Part shown: positions 46,083 to 56,398 of the stretch, one piece after another | Layout of the letters: every line of letters starts with the position of its first letter | How positions within the stretch are numbered: position 1 is the first letter of the stretch | Assembly (NCBI RefSeq): GCF_954871325.1 | Contig: NC_088775.1 | Span: 41,641,561 to 41,705,560, forward strand | Direction: 5' to 3' | DNA: 64,000 bases | Source of the DNA: Gordionus sp. m RMFG-2023 | Taxonomy: Eukaryota; Nematomorpha; Gordioida; Chordodea; Parachordodidae | Made by a program: the position numbers and the translations under genes | Notes under the pieces: generated by a model | Told to the model about the DNA's origin: nothing | The model's input: the letters and a program-made list of their open reading frames with translations, nothing else | Database searches by the model: none

Positions 46083-47029
46083 ATGAATATGCAAAATGTA
46101 AGATGTTATGCATGTGGGGAATTGGGGCATATAAGTAGAAATTGTATTCAGAACTGTGCGACGTTTAACAAGCAACCGATTAAATGTAATAGATGTGGAG
46201 GAGTAGGGCATAGCAGTGAAAAATGTTATGTTCCAACTTATCATATTAAGGGAAATAACCAAAAAACATTTCAATGTGAAAGATGTGGAAAAATGGGACT
46301 CTCCTATAAATAGGGAAGCATTTCCGGCAATGAAATATTTAGCACCAACATCCAATGTAAGAATGGACAAAATAATGAAGTTTTGAAAGGGGGAGAAGGT
46401 AAAGATGAAAGAATGATTATGTTTCAAATGCAAGAAAGGAGGACATCGGGCGGTAGAATGTCCGGAGAGGTGACTGCGAAAATAGTAAAATGGGAGATAT
46501 TACATCAAAGACTGACATGAGATTTCCAGTGGGTAGAGATAAAGAAGTTAAAGGAAATTTAGTAGATAAGAGAAATATAAATTTAGTAAATGGTGAAAAT
46601 ATGAAAAATTATAGAATTTCAATTTTAAAATTAGAGTGTAAAGGTGAGAAGGATAAATGTCCTCGTGTGGAAATGGTGGTAGGAAGTAGAGAAATATCTA
46701 TGTTGTTAGATACAGGGGCTGCGATATCGATGGTAAGTTATGAAAATTATTGTGAATATTGGCCGAAAGAGAGTATAATTGAAGAGGAGATGATAGTTAG
46801 ACAGTTTGATGGACCGGAAATAAAGGTTTTAGGAAATATAGAAATACCGTTTGTGATAAATGATGTAGTTGATTATTTAAATTTGTGGATTGTTGATAAA
46901 GGTGTGGGATGGGAATGGATTGTTAAGATTGGTCCAGTAAATAATTTCTCGGGTATTTTTTCAAAGGAAATTAAACGAGATGAAATGGTTGAGGTTCAAA
47001 ATACTGAAATGGGAAATAAAATTATGTGA
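46083..47029 (+). pseudogene. Gypsy fossil: zinc-knuckle gag end and protease
   Basis: Knuckles CYACGELGHISRNC and CNRCGGVGHSSEKC are followed by a partial third (CERCGKMGL). The protease segment has LLDTGAAISMVSYENYCEYW with the DTG active site. The spacing parallels the minus-strand copy. Broken. Confidence 0.85.
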
Positions 47030-47441
47030 TATAAAAAATGAAATCATTGAAAACAGTATGACGGGTAATTTTGAGAAGGTTTGTAAAAACGAATATTCTC
47101 AAACGCGGATAGTGCCTGTTAAAAAAAGAAAGGAAAGATATAATGAGTTATGGGAAAGTGGTAATATTATGATGACAAACAGAGGAAATACCTTGTAGGA
47201 TAGGAAGTGTGTTAATGCGGGAAATAATGTTGAAATAAAAATAGTAACCAATGCAAAAGAAATAGAGGAGAAAGTTAAAATTATTAGTCAAGAAGTGTGC
47301 AGGGAACTGGATAATGAAAAGAAGGATATACCAGTGTTACAAAAATTCCCGGCGAAATTTGTAAGGAAAAAAGAGGAAGAAGAGAACAATTTAGGGGAAG
47401 AGAAGAAACAATTGCCGAATTTGGAGAATTGGTGAAGTGCC

Positions 47442-48564
47442 GTGGCAATTTTAATGAATAATTATAGTGAAATTTTTGAGGAGAAATTAGGATGTTTAGT
47501 AGATTATGAAGTTGATCTCCGTTTAAAGGAAGGTTTTATACCGCTATATTGTCCGGTGCGAAGAATCTTATTTGAATGGAGGTCGGAAATGGAAAAAGAG
47601 TTGGATAACTGGGTGCGAGAAGGAATTATTTGTCTTATTAGTTACAGTGAATGGGCAACTCCGTTGGTTCCGGTGCGAAAGGTCAGTGGGAAATTGAGAT
47701 TGTGCGCAGATTTTAGGGTGACATTGAATCCTTGGGTTGTAGACGAATAGAAAAAATTTTGGCCAGTTTGAAAGGAGGCAAATATTTTTCTAAGATTTTT
47801 AATGTGCATATTTGCAATTACCGATGACAAAAACGACTCGGAAGTTGTTGACGATTACGACTTTCAAGGGATTGTTTACTTTTCGTCGGTTACCGTTTGG
47901 GTTAAGTGTATCCGCCCCTATTTTTCAGCATACAATGGCTGCTGTTTTCCAAGGCTTAGAGGATGTTTTGGTTGTTGGAATAACGATAAAACAGCATGAT
48001 AATAGGCTGGAAGAAGTGTTTATTAGAATTCGAAATAAAGGATTAAAGGCTAGTAAAAAGTGTTTTGGGAGTAACTGAAGTTACATATTTGGGTCATAAA
48101 ATTAATGGAATGGAAGTAAAACCGTTGGATAAAAATTTTTTGAGTATTGCGAATTTGAATAGGCCGACCAATAAGGTAGAGGTCCAGTCGTTTATGGGAA
48201 TGGTGATTTATTACCATCGATTTATATCGAATTTTGCGGAAGTAGCTGCTCCTTTATATGAATTAAGAATAGAGTATATTTTGAATGGGAAAAGGAACAA
48301 GAGATTGCGTTCAGGATATTATGGAAGATAATTGGGAAAGAGTCAATTCTGGTATGTTTTAATAGTGACTTGAAAGTAATTTTGGCTGTAGACGCATGTA
48401 ATAGAGGAGTAGGTGCGGCGATGTTGCATCTAAAAGATGGGATAGAAAGACCTGTTTTATTTTTCTCGAGAGTGTTTAGAGAGGTAGAAAAGCGATATAG
48501 AGTAATAGAGTTCAGTGATAGAGCAAGAGGCTTTGGTTGTGATTTTTGGATTAACAAAATGTAG
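47442..48564 (+). pseudogene. Gypsy fossil: reverse transcriptase and RNase H start
   Basis: LRLKEGFIPLYCPVRRI, SEWATPLVPVRKVSGKLRLC, RRLPFGLSVSAPIFQHTMAA, EVTYLGHKINGMEVKPLDKN and QSFMGMVIYYHRFISNFAEV match the Ty3/Gypsy RT blocks in order. VILAVDACNRGVGAAMLHLK holds the first RNase H Asp. Broken at several points. Confidence 0.87.
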
Positions 48565-48806
48565 GTAATACCTTATAGGTAGGAAATTTGTTGTTTTTAC
48601 AGATCACCCTTAATACATTTATTTACAAAAGATAATAAAGAATTGATGTTGTCGCCTCGACTTCAGCGATGATTGTTGTTAGTAGGAAGTTTTTCTTTAA
48701 ACTTAAAATATCGAAGGGGAAAGGAAAATCAATTACCTGGTATTTTATCTAGATTAGGAGCGGGGGAAAGTGTGGAAAGCGGGAAGAATGTCTGGTACAT
48801 ACGGTA

Positions 48807-50136
48807 ATGCGAGGTATAAAAGGTAGCCCAACGACATGGAGAGATATACAAATGTATACAAGGAAAGATAGAGAATTAGCGGTAGTTAAATTATGTCTAA
48901 TGGGAAAAAGGTCATGGAAAGATAATGATAAAGTTTTCAAAAATATTGAAACAGAATTAACTGTAGTGGACGATTGTGTCATGAGGGGACACCGAGCCGT
49001 TATACCCCGGTGGTTGAGTGAAAATTTTTTGAATGTTATACATGCGGGTCATCAAGGTGTTACTCATATGAAGCAATGGGGAAGAGGATACGTATGGTGG
49101 CCGAGAATGAACGAAGATATTGCCAAGTTGAGAAAGGCATGTGAGATTTGCAATGCATGGTCCAACATGCCCCGTAAGGATAAAAATAGTACATGGACTA
49201 TAGTTATAGAACCAGGGGAGAATTCATGTTGATTTTTCCGAATATGAAGGAAAAAGATATATATTGAGTGTAGATGCATTCTCCAAATAGATAGAATTTG
49301 AAGAAATTCATGGGTTACCGGCGAACAGTGGCGTAGCTACGGGGCTGGTTTTTGGGTTCGGACCCCTCCCAGAGCAAATTTTTTTATTAGATTATACGTT
49401 CAAAAGACTTAAAAGTTACTTTATATCAAATAAATACCATGAATATTTATATTTTTCTATTTTTGATGTTCGTGGAAGGATAATATATTGAGATAATCTA
49501 CTAAATTATAATAATATATTGAGATAATCTACTAAATTATAATAATATATTGAGATAATCTTCTAAATTATAATAATATTATTGATGCATTAACTATATT
49601 TATTATATAGTATCGAAGATATTGTTATGATGTATGGACCCCCCCCCCCTAAGGAAAATTCCTAGCTACGCCACTGCCGGCGAATATTGTGATTAAACAT
49701 TTTAAGAAAGTAGGGTCGAAGTTTAGTATACCAAAAACTGTGGTATCGGATGGAGGACCAGCTTTGATCGGTAAGGAATTCAAGAGGCTCTGTGAGAGAA
49801 CGGGTATATATCATGTGTTAGCGCCACCGTATCAACCCAGTTCCAATGGACAGGCGAAACGGATGGTAGCGATAGTTAAAGGATGGTTAAAGAAGACAAA
49901 AAGTGGAAAAGGAGAAATATGGGTTAAGCATTTGTATTATAATAATGCGATGGGAAAAGATGGTTTGTCCCCGGCAAAAAAAAAAAATAGGTCGGAAGGT
50001 AAAGATGTTATTGGATATGTTAGTACCTAGTAAAACGGCTGTAATGATAGAGAATATCGATAGAAGGGAATTGGAATATACGGTTGGACAATTAGTATGG
50101 ATTAGATTATATGGAAGTTCAGGGAGAAAGGTGTAG
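48807..50136 (+). pseudogene. Gypsy fossil: integrase, split by a miniature hAT
   Basis: HAGHQGVTHMKQWGRGYVWW and CEICNAWSNMPRKD form the HHCC zinc-binding region. Beyond the insertion, VVSDGGPALIGKEFKRLCER and LAPPYQPSSNGQAKRMVAIV belong to the catalytic core. The insertion site (49326-49676) lies between IEFEEIHGLPAN-type residues and the rest of the core. Broken. Confidence 0.85.
49326..49676. mobile_element. hAT MITE, CAGTGGCGTAGC family, intact ends
   Basis: 351 bp with termini CAGTGGCGTAGCTA and TAGCTACGCCACTG and an exact 8-bp duplication CCGGCGAA (49318-49325, 49677-49684). It sits inside the Gypsy integrase region, and the empty site is continuous. The interior has a tandem of AATAATATATTGAGATAATC (three copies near 49485-49570) and a C run near the right end. 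A truncated relative lies at 21445-21507. Confidence 0.95.
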
Positions 50137-50200
50137 TAATAAAAAATTTGGGAAACAAATTAAATAGGGTAAAATTTGATGATAACAGCAAAGGTGTCAG

Positions 50201-50767
50201 CAGCGTCTACATGACAGGATTTTCACTGGATGCAAAGCCCCTTCAAAAACCTGTGCCTACCCCCCTAAAAATTCCCGCCGCCTTCGGCGGCGGTGTCTTT
50301 CTATTATTATTTTCACCTTTTTAATTTATTGATACACTTTTCAGATAATTAATAAAGTATAACTTAGATTAATCTATCTCTACTACCAACTATCTATTTT
50401 GTGAATATAAAGAATTTATTTTTTAGATAATAAATTCAAATAAAAGCTCCATTATTTACAAAGAATTAATTATTATGAGTTTGCTAAAATATTTAAATCT
50501 TTTAAATTACATTACAAAGAATAGCAGAAAGTTTCATTTGGAAAACAATGTGTATGATTGTTTGCAATATATAGATTTGGTCGATGAATTGTATTATAAT
50601 AATTATATAATAAAAGTATTAATTTTTACAGCAATAAATTTTGTCCTATTAGATCTCAAAATTTAATAGATAACCTCCCAAAAAATTTATCATACCCCCA
50701 TTAAAGCAGCCTACCCCCTAAAATAGAATGCAAACTGTTCCTACCACTCCCGCTCATGTAGACGATG
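50201..50767. mobile_element. hAT MITE, CAGCGTCTACATG family, complete copy
   Basis: 567 bp starting CAGCGTCTACATGACAGG and ending CTCATGTAGACGATG, with an exact 8-bp duplication GGTGTCAG (50193-50200, 50768-50775). It is the cleanest reference for the family split by the mitochondrial insert at 10690-25045. A GC-rich hairpin CCGCCGCC/GGCGGCGG lies near 50277-50291. A 63-codon frame inside is not recognised as a protein. Its termini match the autonomous hAT at 11409-17026. Confidence 0.95.
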
Positions 50768-50775
50768 GGTGTCAG

Positions 50776-51226
50776 GCACGGAGATCAATTGCGAAAGAGA
50801 GTTACATAGAAATGGTTGAAAGAGGAAATTGTAAAAAAGGAAATTATTTAAGGAAAGTTCCAGGTTAATAAAAACGTAGATTTCAATGGTGTAAATAATC
50901 GCATGATCAAGAAGCAACCATTGTCCATGTAAATAATCGTGTAATCAAGAAGAAACCACTGTGCACGAACATCGTAGAGGAACGACACAATGTTAGGATG
51001 ACAACAAATGTATAACGGCTAATAGAAAATCGCCTAAAAGAAAGGAGGATAGTAACGTTAGAATCGACTCTCTAATTCAAATAAAACAATAAGATGACAA
51101 AATACAAACATAAAAAGAATGCTTAAAAAATATGTGAATCATTTATTTTATGGTTATACGTTGATTGATGATTTATTTTTTTTTGTATAATTTTGCCCAG
51201 GATTTTATTCCTAATAAAAGGGGGCG
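50776..51226 (+). other. Gypsy fossil 3' internal region
   Basis: Non-coding remainder of the Gypsy element between the miniature hAT and the polypurine tract. It contains two copies of TGTAAATAATCG with CATGATCAAGAAG-like words about 50 bp apart. Confidence 0.5.
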
Positions 51227-51889
51227 TGTTGTAATATTATGTTTATTATTTTTATATTAATTGATTGTTATTGCTGTCAAGGATATATTGTATTTTTATA
51301 TGAAAAAAAAATTGTCAAGGATGTAATTTATTTTTATATGAAAAAGAGGAAAATTAGATTATTTATTTTGAATATATTGATTTTATTTTTTTTCGCGTAA
51401 TAATATTGATTATTGTTTTCGCATAAGAAATATGAAAAGAATTTTTAAACAATTATTAATTATTTTTTTAATTTGTAGAAAATTGTAAGTTTGTCTGAAA
51501 CTAAAAAAAATAAAGATTCTAAGATATGTTTAAAAAAAATCTTAGAGGAAACCAGCGTATACATGAGCGGGAGGGGTAGGAACAGTTCGCATCCTATTTT
51601 TTTGAGGGGGTAGGGGGTAAGCTGCTTTAATGGGGATAGGATAAAATTAAAAAAAATTTTTGGGGGGGGGGGGTTATCTATTAAATTTTTAGATGAAATA
51701 GGACAAAATTTATTGCTGTAAAAATTAATACTTTTATTATAGTATTATTATAATACAATTCATCGACTAAATCTATATATTGCAAACTATCATACACATT
51801 GTTTTCCAAATAAACATTCCTTTTAAATGTAATATAAAAGGTTTAGATACTTCAGCAAGCTCATAATGCCATAATAATTAATTCATTGT

Positions 51890-53980
51890 TGCAAAGAATA
51901 AGGATGGTGACGATATTGCGCGAGGTTCGAGTCAGTAAAAATATATTTTATTAACTAATTTCTTTTTCTTTTGTTAAGGTATTTATACATTTTCTAACAT
52001 ATAAATTAGAATATAAAACAAATACAAAAAAGTAAAATAATATATAAAAAAGTAAGGTTACGCCGTTTATAAAATAAAATTAGATTATAACAAAAATAAT
52101 AAAAGTTAAAATGCAAAAAACAAAAAATAAGATAAAGGAATAACGCAACATTCTCCCTCTTCTGATAATTTCATCGGAGAAGTCATAGAGAGTTTGTTGT
52201 TCAAGTGGTTTATAATTTTGGTAATCAAGTTGTATCACATTTCTCAAATTTCATAATTAATCCAGTCGAATATTGGAATTTGGAATAAATCGGAATATAT
52301 AATTTGGAATAGTTGATCAAATCAAATATATGAATAATATGCACGAATAAAATTTTGAATTTTGGAACAATAAAATATATAATAAGGAATGATAATTTAT
52401 GGAATAAGGAATAAAATTTTAATCCAGAATAAGGAACGATAAATCATAATAATTATTATATTATTTTTAAGTTAATCATAGCGTTTTTACTTTTAGCGTT
52501 TTATGCGTTTTATATTTTTAGCGTTTTATATTTTATAAGCGTTTAATTTTTCGTGTTTTAGTGTTTAATTAATTTTTGTTTATTTTCTATGTCCCAGGTT
52601 AAAATATGCAAATAATATATTATTCACATTTCCCTCTCTTTAAATAAAATTTTAAATTTCACACCCTAATTTTAATTCAAAAAAAAAAATTCTTCATAAG
52701 ATGTTTTGAAAATTCACCACATAATTTAAATATATTTTTCTAAAATGAATGTTTTTTTACATAACTTTTTTCAAAGCTTTTAATTTCAAAAACTTTTTAT
52801 CATATTAAGTATTACTTATAAGGGTTATTTGAATCAATCATGTGATTTAAAAATTACATTTTAACATATTTAAAATTAAGTTTTATCTTCTTGTTTAGGA
52901 TTTTTAATATTTTTAATTATATTTAAGAATTCATCTTTAGGTTTATGTTAATTTACAACAATTGGTCATCATTCAAGAAATCAAAAAATATCAATATTAT
53001 CCATTATGATTTTACATTTTAGTAATTTTAAAAATTTATAACATGCCTTTATCCTGGCATAAAATTTTAATTTTTAATAACTTTTCTTCTTACGTGGATT
53101 AGAATAATAAGTAATCATCATTGGTCTCACAAAATAGAATTCATAACCTATCGTTCAACTTCCATATCAGTTCTTCCTAGGTTGTCACATTAGGTTAGGT
53201 GCTGGCTATTATATTCCAGTCCAACATCCAGAGCCGGGACACCATAAAGAAAGAAGCTTTTTGCATGAAAGAACGTACTAAGGTTTGATTCTTGGTCATC
53301 TCAGTAGTTTAGGTAGTCACAATAGATAAGGTAGTCATAACATCACAATAGATAAGGTAGTCATAATAGGTAGTCATCTCCATAGGTTAAGCACAAGGTA
53401 GAGTCATAATAGGTAGTCATCTCCATAGGTTAAGCAATCAACACAATAGGTAGTCATATAAATAGAGTCATCTCAATGGATTAAACAATCGTCACAATAG
53501 GTAGTCTAAATAGAGTCATCTCAATGGATTAAGCAATCATCACAATAGGTAGTCATATAAATAGAGTCATCTCAATGTATTAAGCAATCGTCATAGATTA
53601 GATACACAATAGGTAGTCATAGAGTCATCTCAATGGATTAAGCAATCGTCATAGATTAGATGGTCATCTCAGCAGATTAGGTAGTCATCTTTTTCTAGTC
53701 CACCACCCAAAGGGCACCATGCAAAGAATAAGGATGGTGACGATATTGCGCGAGGTTCGAGTCAGTAAAAATATATTTTATTAACTAATTTCTTTTTCTT
53801 TTGTTAAGGTATTTATACATTTTCTAACATATAAATTAGAATATAAAACAAATACAAAAAAGTAAAATAATATATAAAAAAGTAAGGTTACGCCGTTTAT
53901 AAAATAAAATTAGATTATAACAAAAATAATAAAAGTTAAAATGCAAAAAACAAAAAATAAGATAAAGGAATAACGCAACA
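51890..53980 (-). mobile_element. Coding-free LTR retroelement with identical LTRs
   Basis: LTRs at 51890-52150 and 53720-53980 are both 261 bp and I find no difference between them. The exact 5-bp duplication ATTGT lies at 51885-51889 and 53981-53985. On the minus strand the LTR runs TGTTGCGTTA...TTCTTTGCA. It is followed directly by a primer-binding-site candidate TGGTGCCCTTTGG, and a purine tract AGAAGAGGGAGAA precedes the 3' LTR. The 1.57-kb interior has no gene. It looks structurally whole and very young, and must depend on proteins of another element. Confidence 0.95.
53270..53700. repeat. Tandem repeats in the interior of the young LTR element
   Basis: Units built from AATAGGTAGTCATA, AATAGAGTCATCTCAATGGA and TTAAGCAATCATCAC recur at about 40-60 bp. 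Further left, 52480-52560 has several TTAGCGTTTTATA words. Both lie in the non-coding interior. Confidence 0.75.
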
Positions 53981-54223
53981 ATTGTAAATAATGGAGGTTT
54001 TAATTGAATTTATTATCTAAAAAATAAATTCTTTATATTCACAAAATATCGATAGTTGGTATAGTTGGTAGTAGAGATAGATTAATTTAAGTTATCCTTT
54101 ATAAATTCTTTGAAAAGAGTATCAATAAATAAAGGTAAAAATAATGATAAAAATTTTAGGGGGGTAGGCAAAGGTTTTTGAAGGAGGTTTGCATCCAGTG
54201 AAAATCCTGTCATGTAGACTATG

Positions 54224-55929
54224 AAGAAAACGAAATAAAGATTAAGTTGTAAAAATTACATAAGAGATTAAATCGCAAAGATTATATTAACTAAAAATTG
54301 CATTTATTATAAATTGATGGTTTATATGCTTAAAATATAGGTGATAAATATTTTTATAAAAAACAAAAACTGTTTTTTAATAAATAAATTATTGATTTTA
54401 AATCATATAATCGCGAAAAATCGAATAATTGCGAAATTTTTGAATATTTTAGTCCCAAGATTTTAGCAATTAAACGGGTTTGACTGTACTAATCGATTAG
54501 TACATATTAATTATTCTAACTGTAAATGACGAAGAGGAAATCGAGTTATATATAAAATGAAAACTATGATATCATGCTAGCGTGAGCAAAGCTTTTGGAA
54601 ACATTAATTCTTGAAGGTATATAATCCACTTAATTTGAAGGGGGGGGGAGGTTATTGTTAAAATAAGAAAAAAATATAAAAGTAGCATCATATCAGAACG
54701 GAAGTCTTAAATATTTCGTTTATGTTAACATTTAATGCCGTACATATTAATTATTCAATAAATTTTGACAATTACAATAAACGATATCAACCCTAAGCAT
54801 GAAGTCAGCCAAACCTGGAAGTGTCTGAAACTTTAATCAATTATTAGTAAATATTTAAAATTTAGTTCTTCATAAGAAATAAATTGCTAATATTGACATG
54901 TCAACACAAAAATTATAGAAATACTTTAATGCGTCATTTTTAATACTTATTAATTCTTAATCATTTTTTCCTGCCAGTAAACAGAAAATAGTTATAAGCT
55001 ATATAAGAACTATAACATACTTTTTAGGCTGACTCTTGAATATCTGATTTTAAATTGTGATTTAGAAATCAATTACTTCTAAATCCATTAAGGTTTCTTT
55101 TCCCCCGTTAAAAATATTTTTGAATCTTATGATTCTATGATCTTTACAGACAGATATTTGTTCTTTTCTGTGTACTTAGTAAAATAATTAAAATGTCATT
55201 GTTAATAGGCTGAGCCGAGTTGGTTTGAATAGAGCTGACTCAAGTTTTGGGTCATGTTTTCGACTCTGATATAAAGTCTGGATCATTTTTTCGAATCGAG
55301 TTGAAATACAACCTTGGCCCAAAATATGGTTTTTTTGACTCCAACTCAAAGTCTGGATCTTTTTTTGACCAGAGTTGGGGCCGAAAAACACGACTTCGGC
55401 CCAAAATATGGGTCTTTTTTTTTACTCCGTATCAAAGTTCGAGTCTTTCTTTCTAAACAAAAATGACTATTTTTTTAAAATATAGATATCATAAATACAT
55501 TGGTTATCTCGATAGTATTAAATTTTGGTTGGTTGAATATTGCATAATTTTGCATTAACCTCGGGAGAACTGGCCTATCTCAGCCCTGAATTGATTCCAA
55601 GATAGTTTTTGTTTATTTTAATTTGATTGAAAATTTTTGTTTGGTTAAATGGTGAAAGTTTCTTTAAATATTTAAGAAAATATAATTAAGTTTAGTGTTA
55701 TTAAATAAAATCTGATGGTGATAGATTCCATGTTAAATTATTAAATGAATTAATTATTTAAATTATTAGATGAATAATTATTTAAATTATTAAATGAATT
55801 AATTATTTATATTGATTATAATTACAAGTTATGCTATTAGGTTCAAAGAAATACAATTTTCTCCACATTTGAGTAACAGACGATTTTTTCCACATTTGAG
55901 ATTCAAGAACAGAATTAGTTGAATTTTCC
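54224..55929. other. AT-rich spacer with a pogo-like end and a diverged repeat
   Basis: 54224-54290 continues the repeat also seen at 40.1 kb. Near 54465-54488 the sequence ends in ACGGGTTTGACTG followed by TA; on the minus strand this is TA-CAGTCAAACCCGT, typical of a pogo/Tigger terminus, so this repeat may be such an element. 55200-55450 has three loose copies of a unit containing GGCCCAAAATATGG and AAGTCTGGATC. No gene is seen. Confidence 0.45.
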
Positions 55930-56398
55930 ATGGGCGAACTTCTAACATTCAATATGGATGCGAATGCGTTTAATGATATCAAGCCTTATCGTAAACCGTT
56001 TATTATAGGGGTTGCAGGAGGAACTGCATCCGGAAAAGTTTGCATTTATTTAAAAAAAAAGAAGTAATAGTATATTATGTATAGACATCGGTTTGTTCAA
56101 AAATCATTGAACGCTTAAACCTTAATTACAATAATATTGAATCATACGCAAACTATAAATCAAGTCTAAAAATAATATTTGAAAACAAAATTATAAGCAA
56201 CAATAATGTAAGTGTACTTTGCATGGATAGTTTTTATAGAGATTTGGATTCAGAAGAAAATCAATTATTTCAAAGTGGCAATTTTAATTTTGATCATCCA
56301 GATGCAATTGACATTGATATGTTAAAAGATAATCTTATTCAAATGTCTGCAAGGAGGACTGTAAATATTCCCGTATATGATTATATAAATAATTGCAG
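55930..56398 (+). CDS. Uridine/cytidine kinase, first two exons
   Basis: Exon 1 (55930-56037, 36 codons) starts MGELLTFNMDANAFNDIKPY and ends IIGVAGGTASGK, the Walker A loop that binds the ATP phosphates. A 47-nt intron (GT at 56038, AG at 56083-56084) follows in phase 0. Exon 2 (56085-56398) resumes TSVCSKIIERL, then VSVLCMDSFYRDLDSEENQL, GNFNFDHPDAIDID and TVNIPVYDYINN. DSFY, NFDHPDA and YDY are the uridine-binding landmarks of the family. The enzyme phosphorylates uridine and cytidine in the pyrimidine salvage pathway in the cytosol. Exon 2 ends in phase 2 at AG/GTAATA. The remaining half (lid and C-terminal domain) was not found in the next 7.6 kb, so the gene either has a long intron or is truncated. 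The start is the first ATG after stops and fits family N-termini. Confidence 0.85.

Larger units (their letters stand above)
45591..51400 (+). mobile_element. Gypsy-type LTR retrotransposon fossil, plus strand
   Basis: In order: gag with zinc knuckles (46083-46313), protease (46490-47029), reverse transcriptase (47442-48331), RNase H start (48370-48564) and integrase (48807-50136). A polypurine tract AATAAAAGGGGGCG (51213-51226) then precedes TGTTGTAATATTATG, the start of a 3' LTR at 51227. The 5' LTR was not found; a LINE fragment abuts the left side. It was hit by two miniature hAT elements (49326-49676, 50201-50767). Broken at roughly ten places, it is related to the minus-strand Gypsy copy but not identical. 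The right border is approximate. Confidence 0.85.
51553..54223. mobile_element. hAT MITE of the same family, reversed, split by an LTR element
   Basis: It starts CAGCGTATACATGAGCGGG (51553) and ends CCTGTCATGTAGACTATG (54223), in reverse orientation to the copy at 50.2 kb. The flanking octamers GAGGAAAC (51545-51552) and AAGAAAAC (54224-54231) differ by two transitions. Removing the LTR element at 51890-53980 leaves about 575 bp, the size of the complete copy. The unoccupied target is visible at about 40100. Confidence 0.9.

Noticed and set aside
45711-46433. 240-codon minus-strand open frame
   Set aside because: It is the complement of the plus-strand gag zone with its zinc knuckles; the Ile/Ser/Phe-rich translation is an artefact of purine-rich coding DNA.
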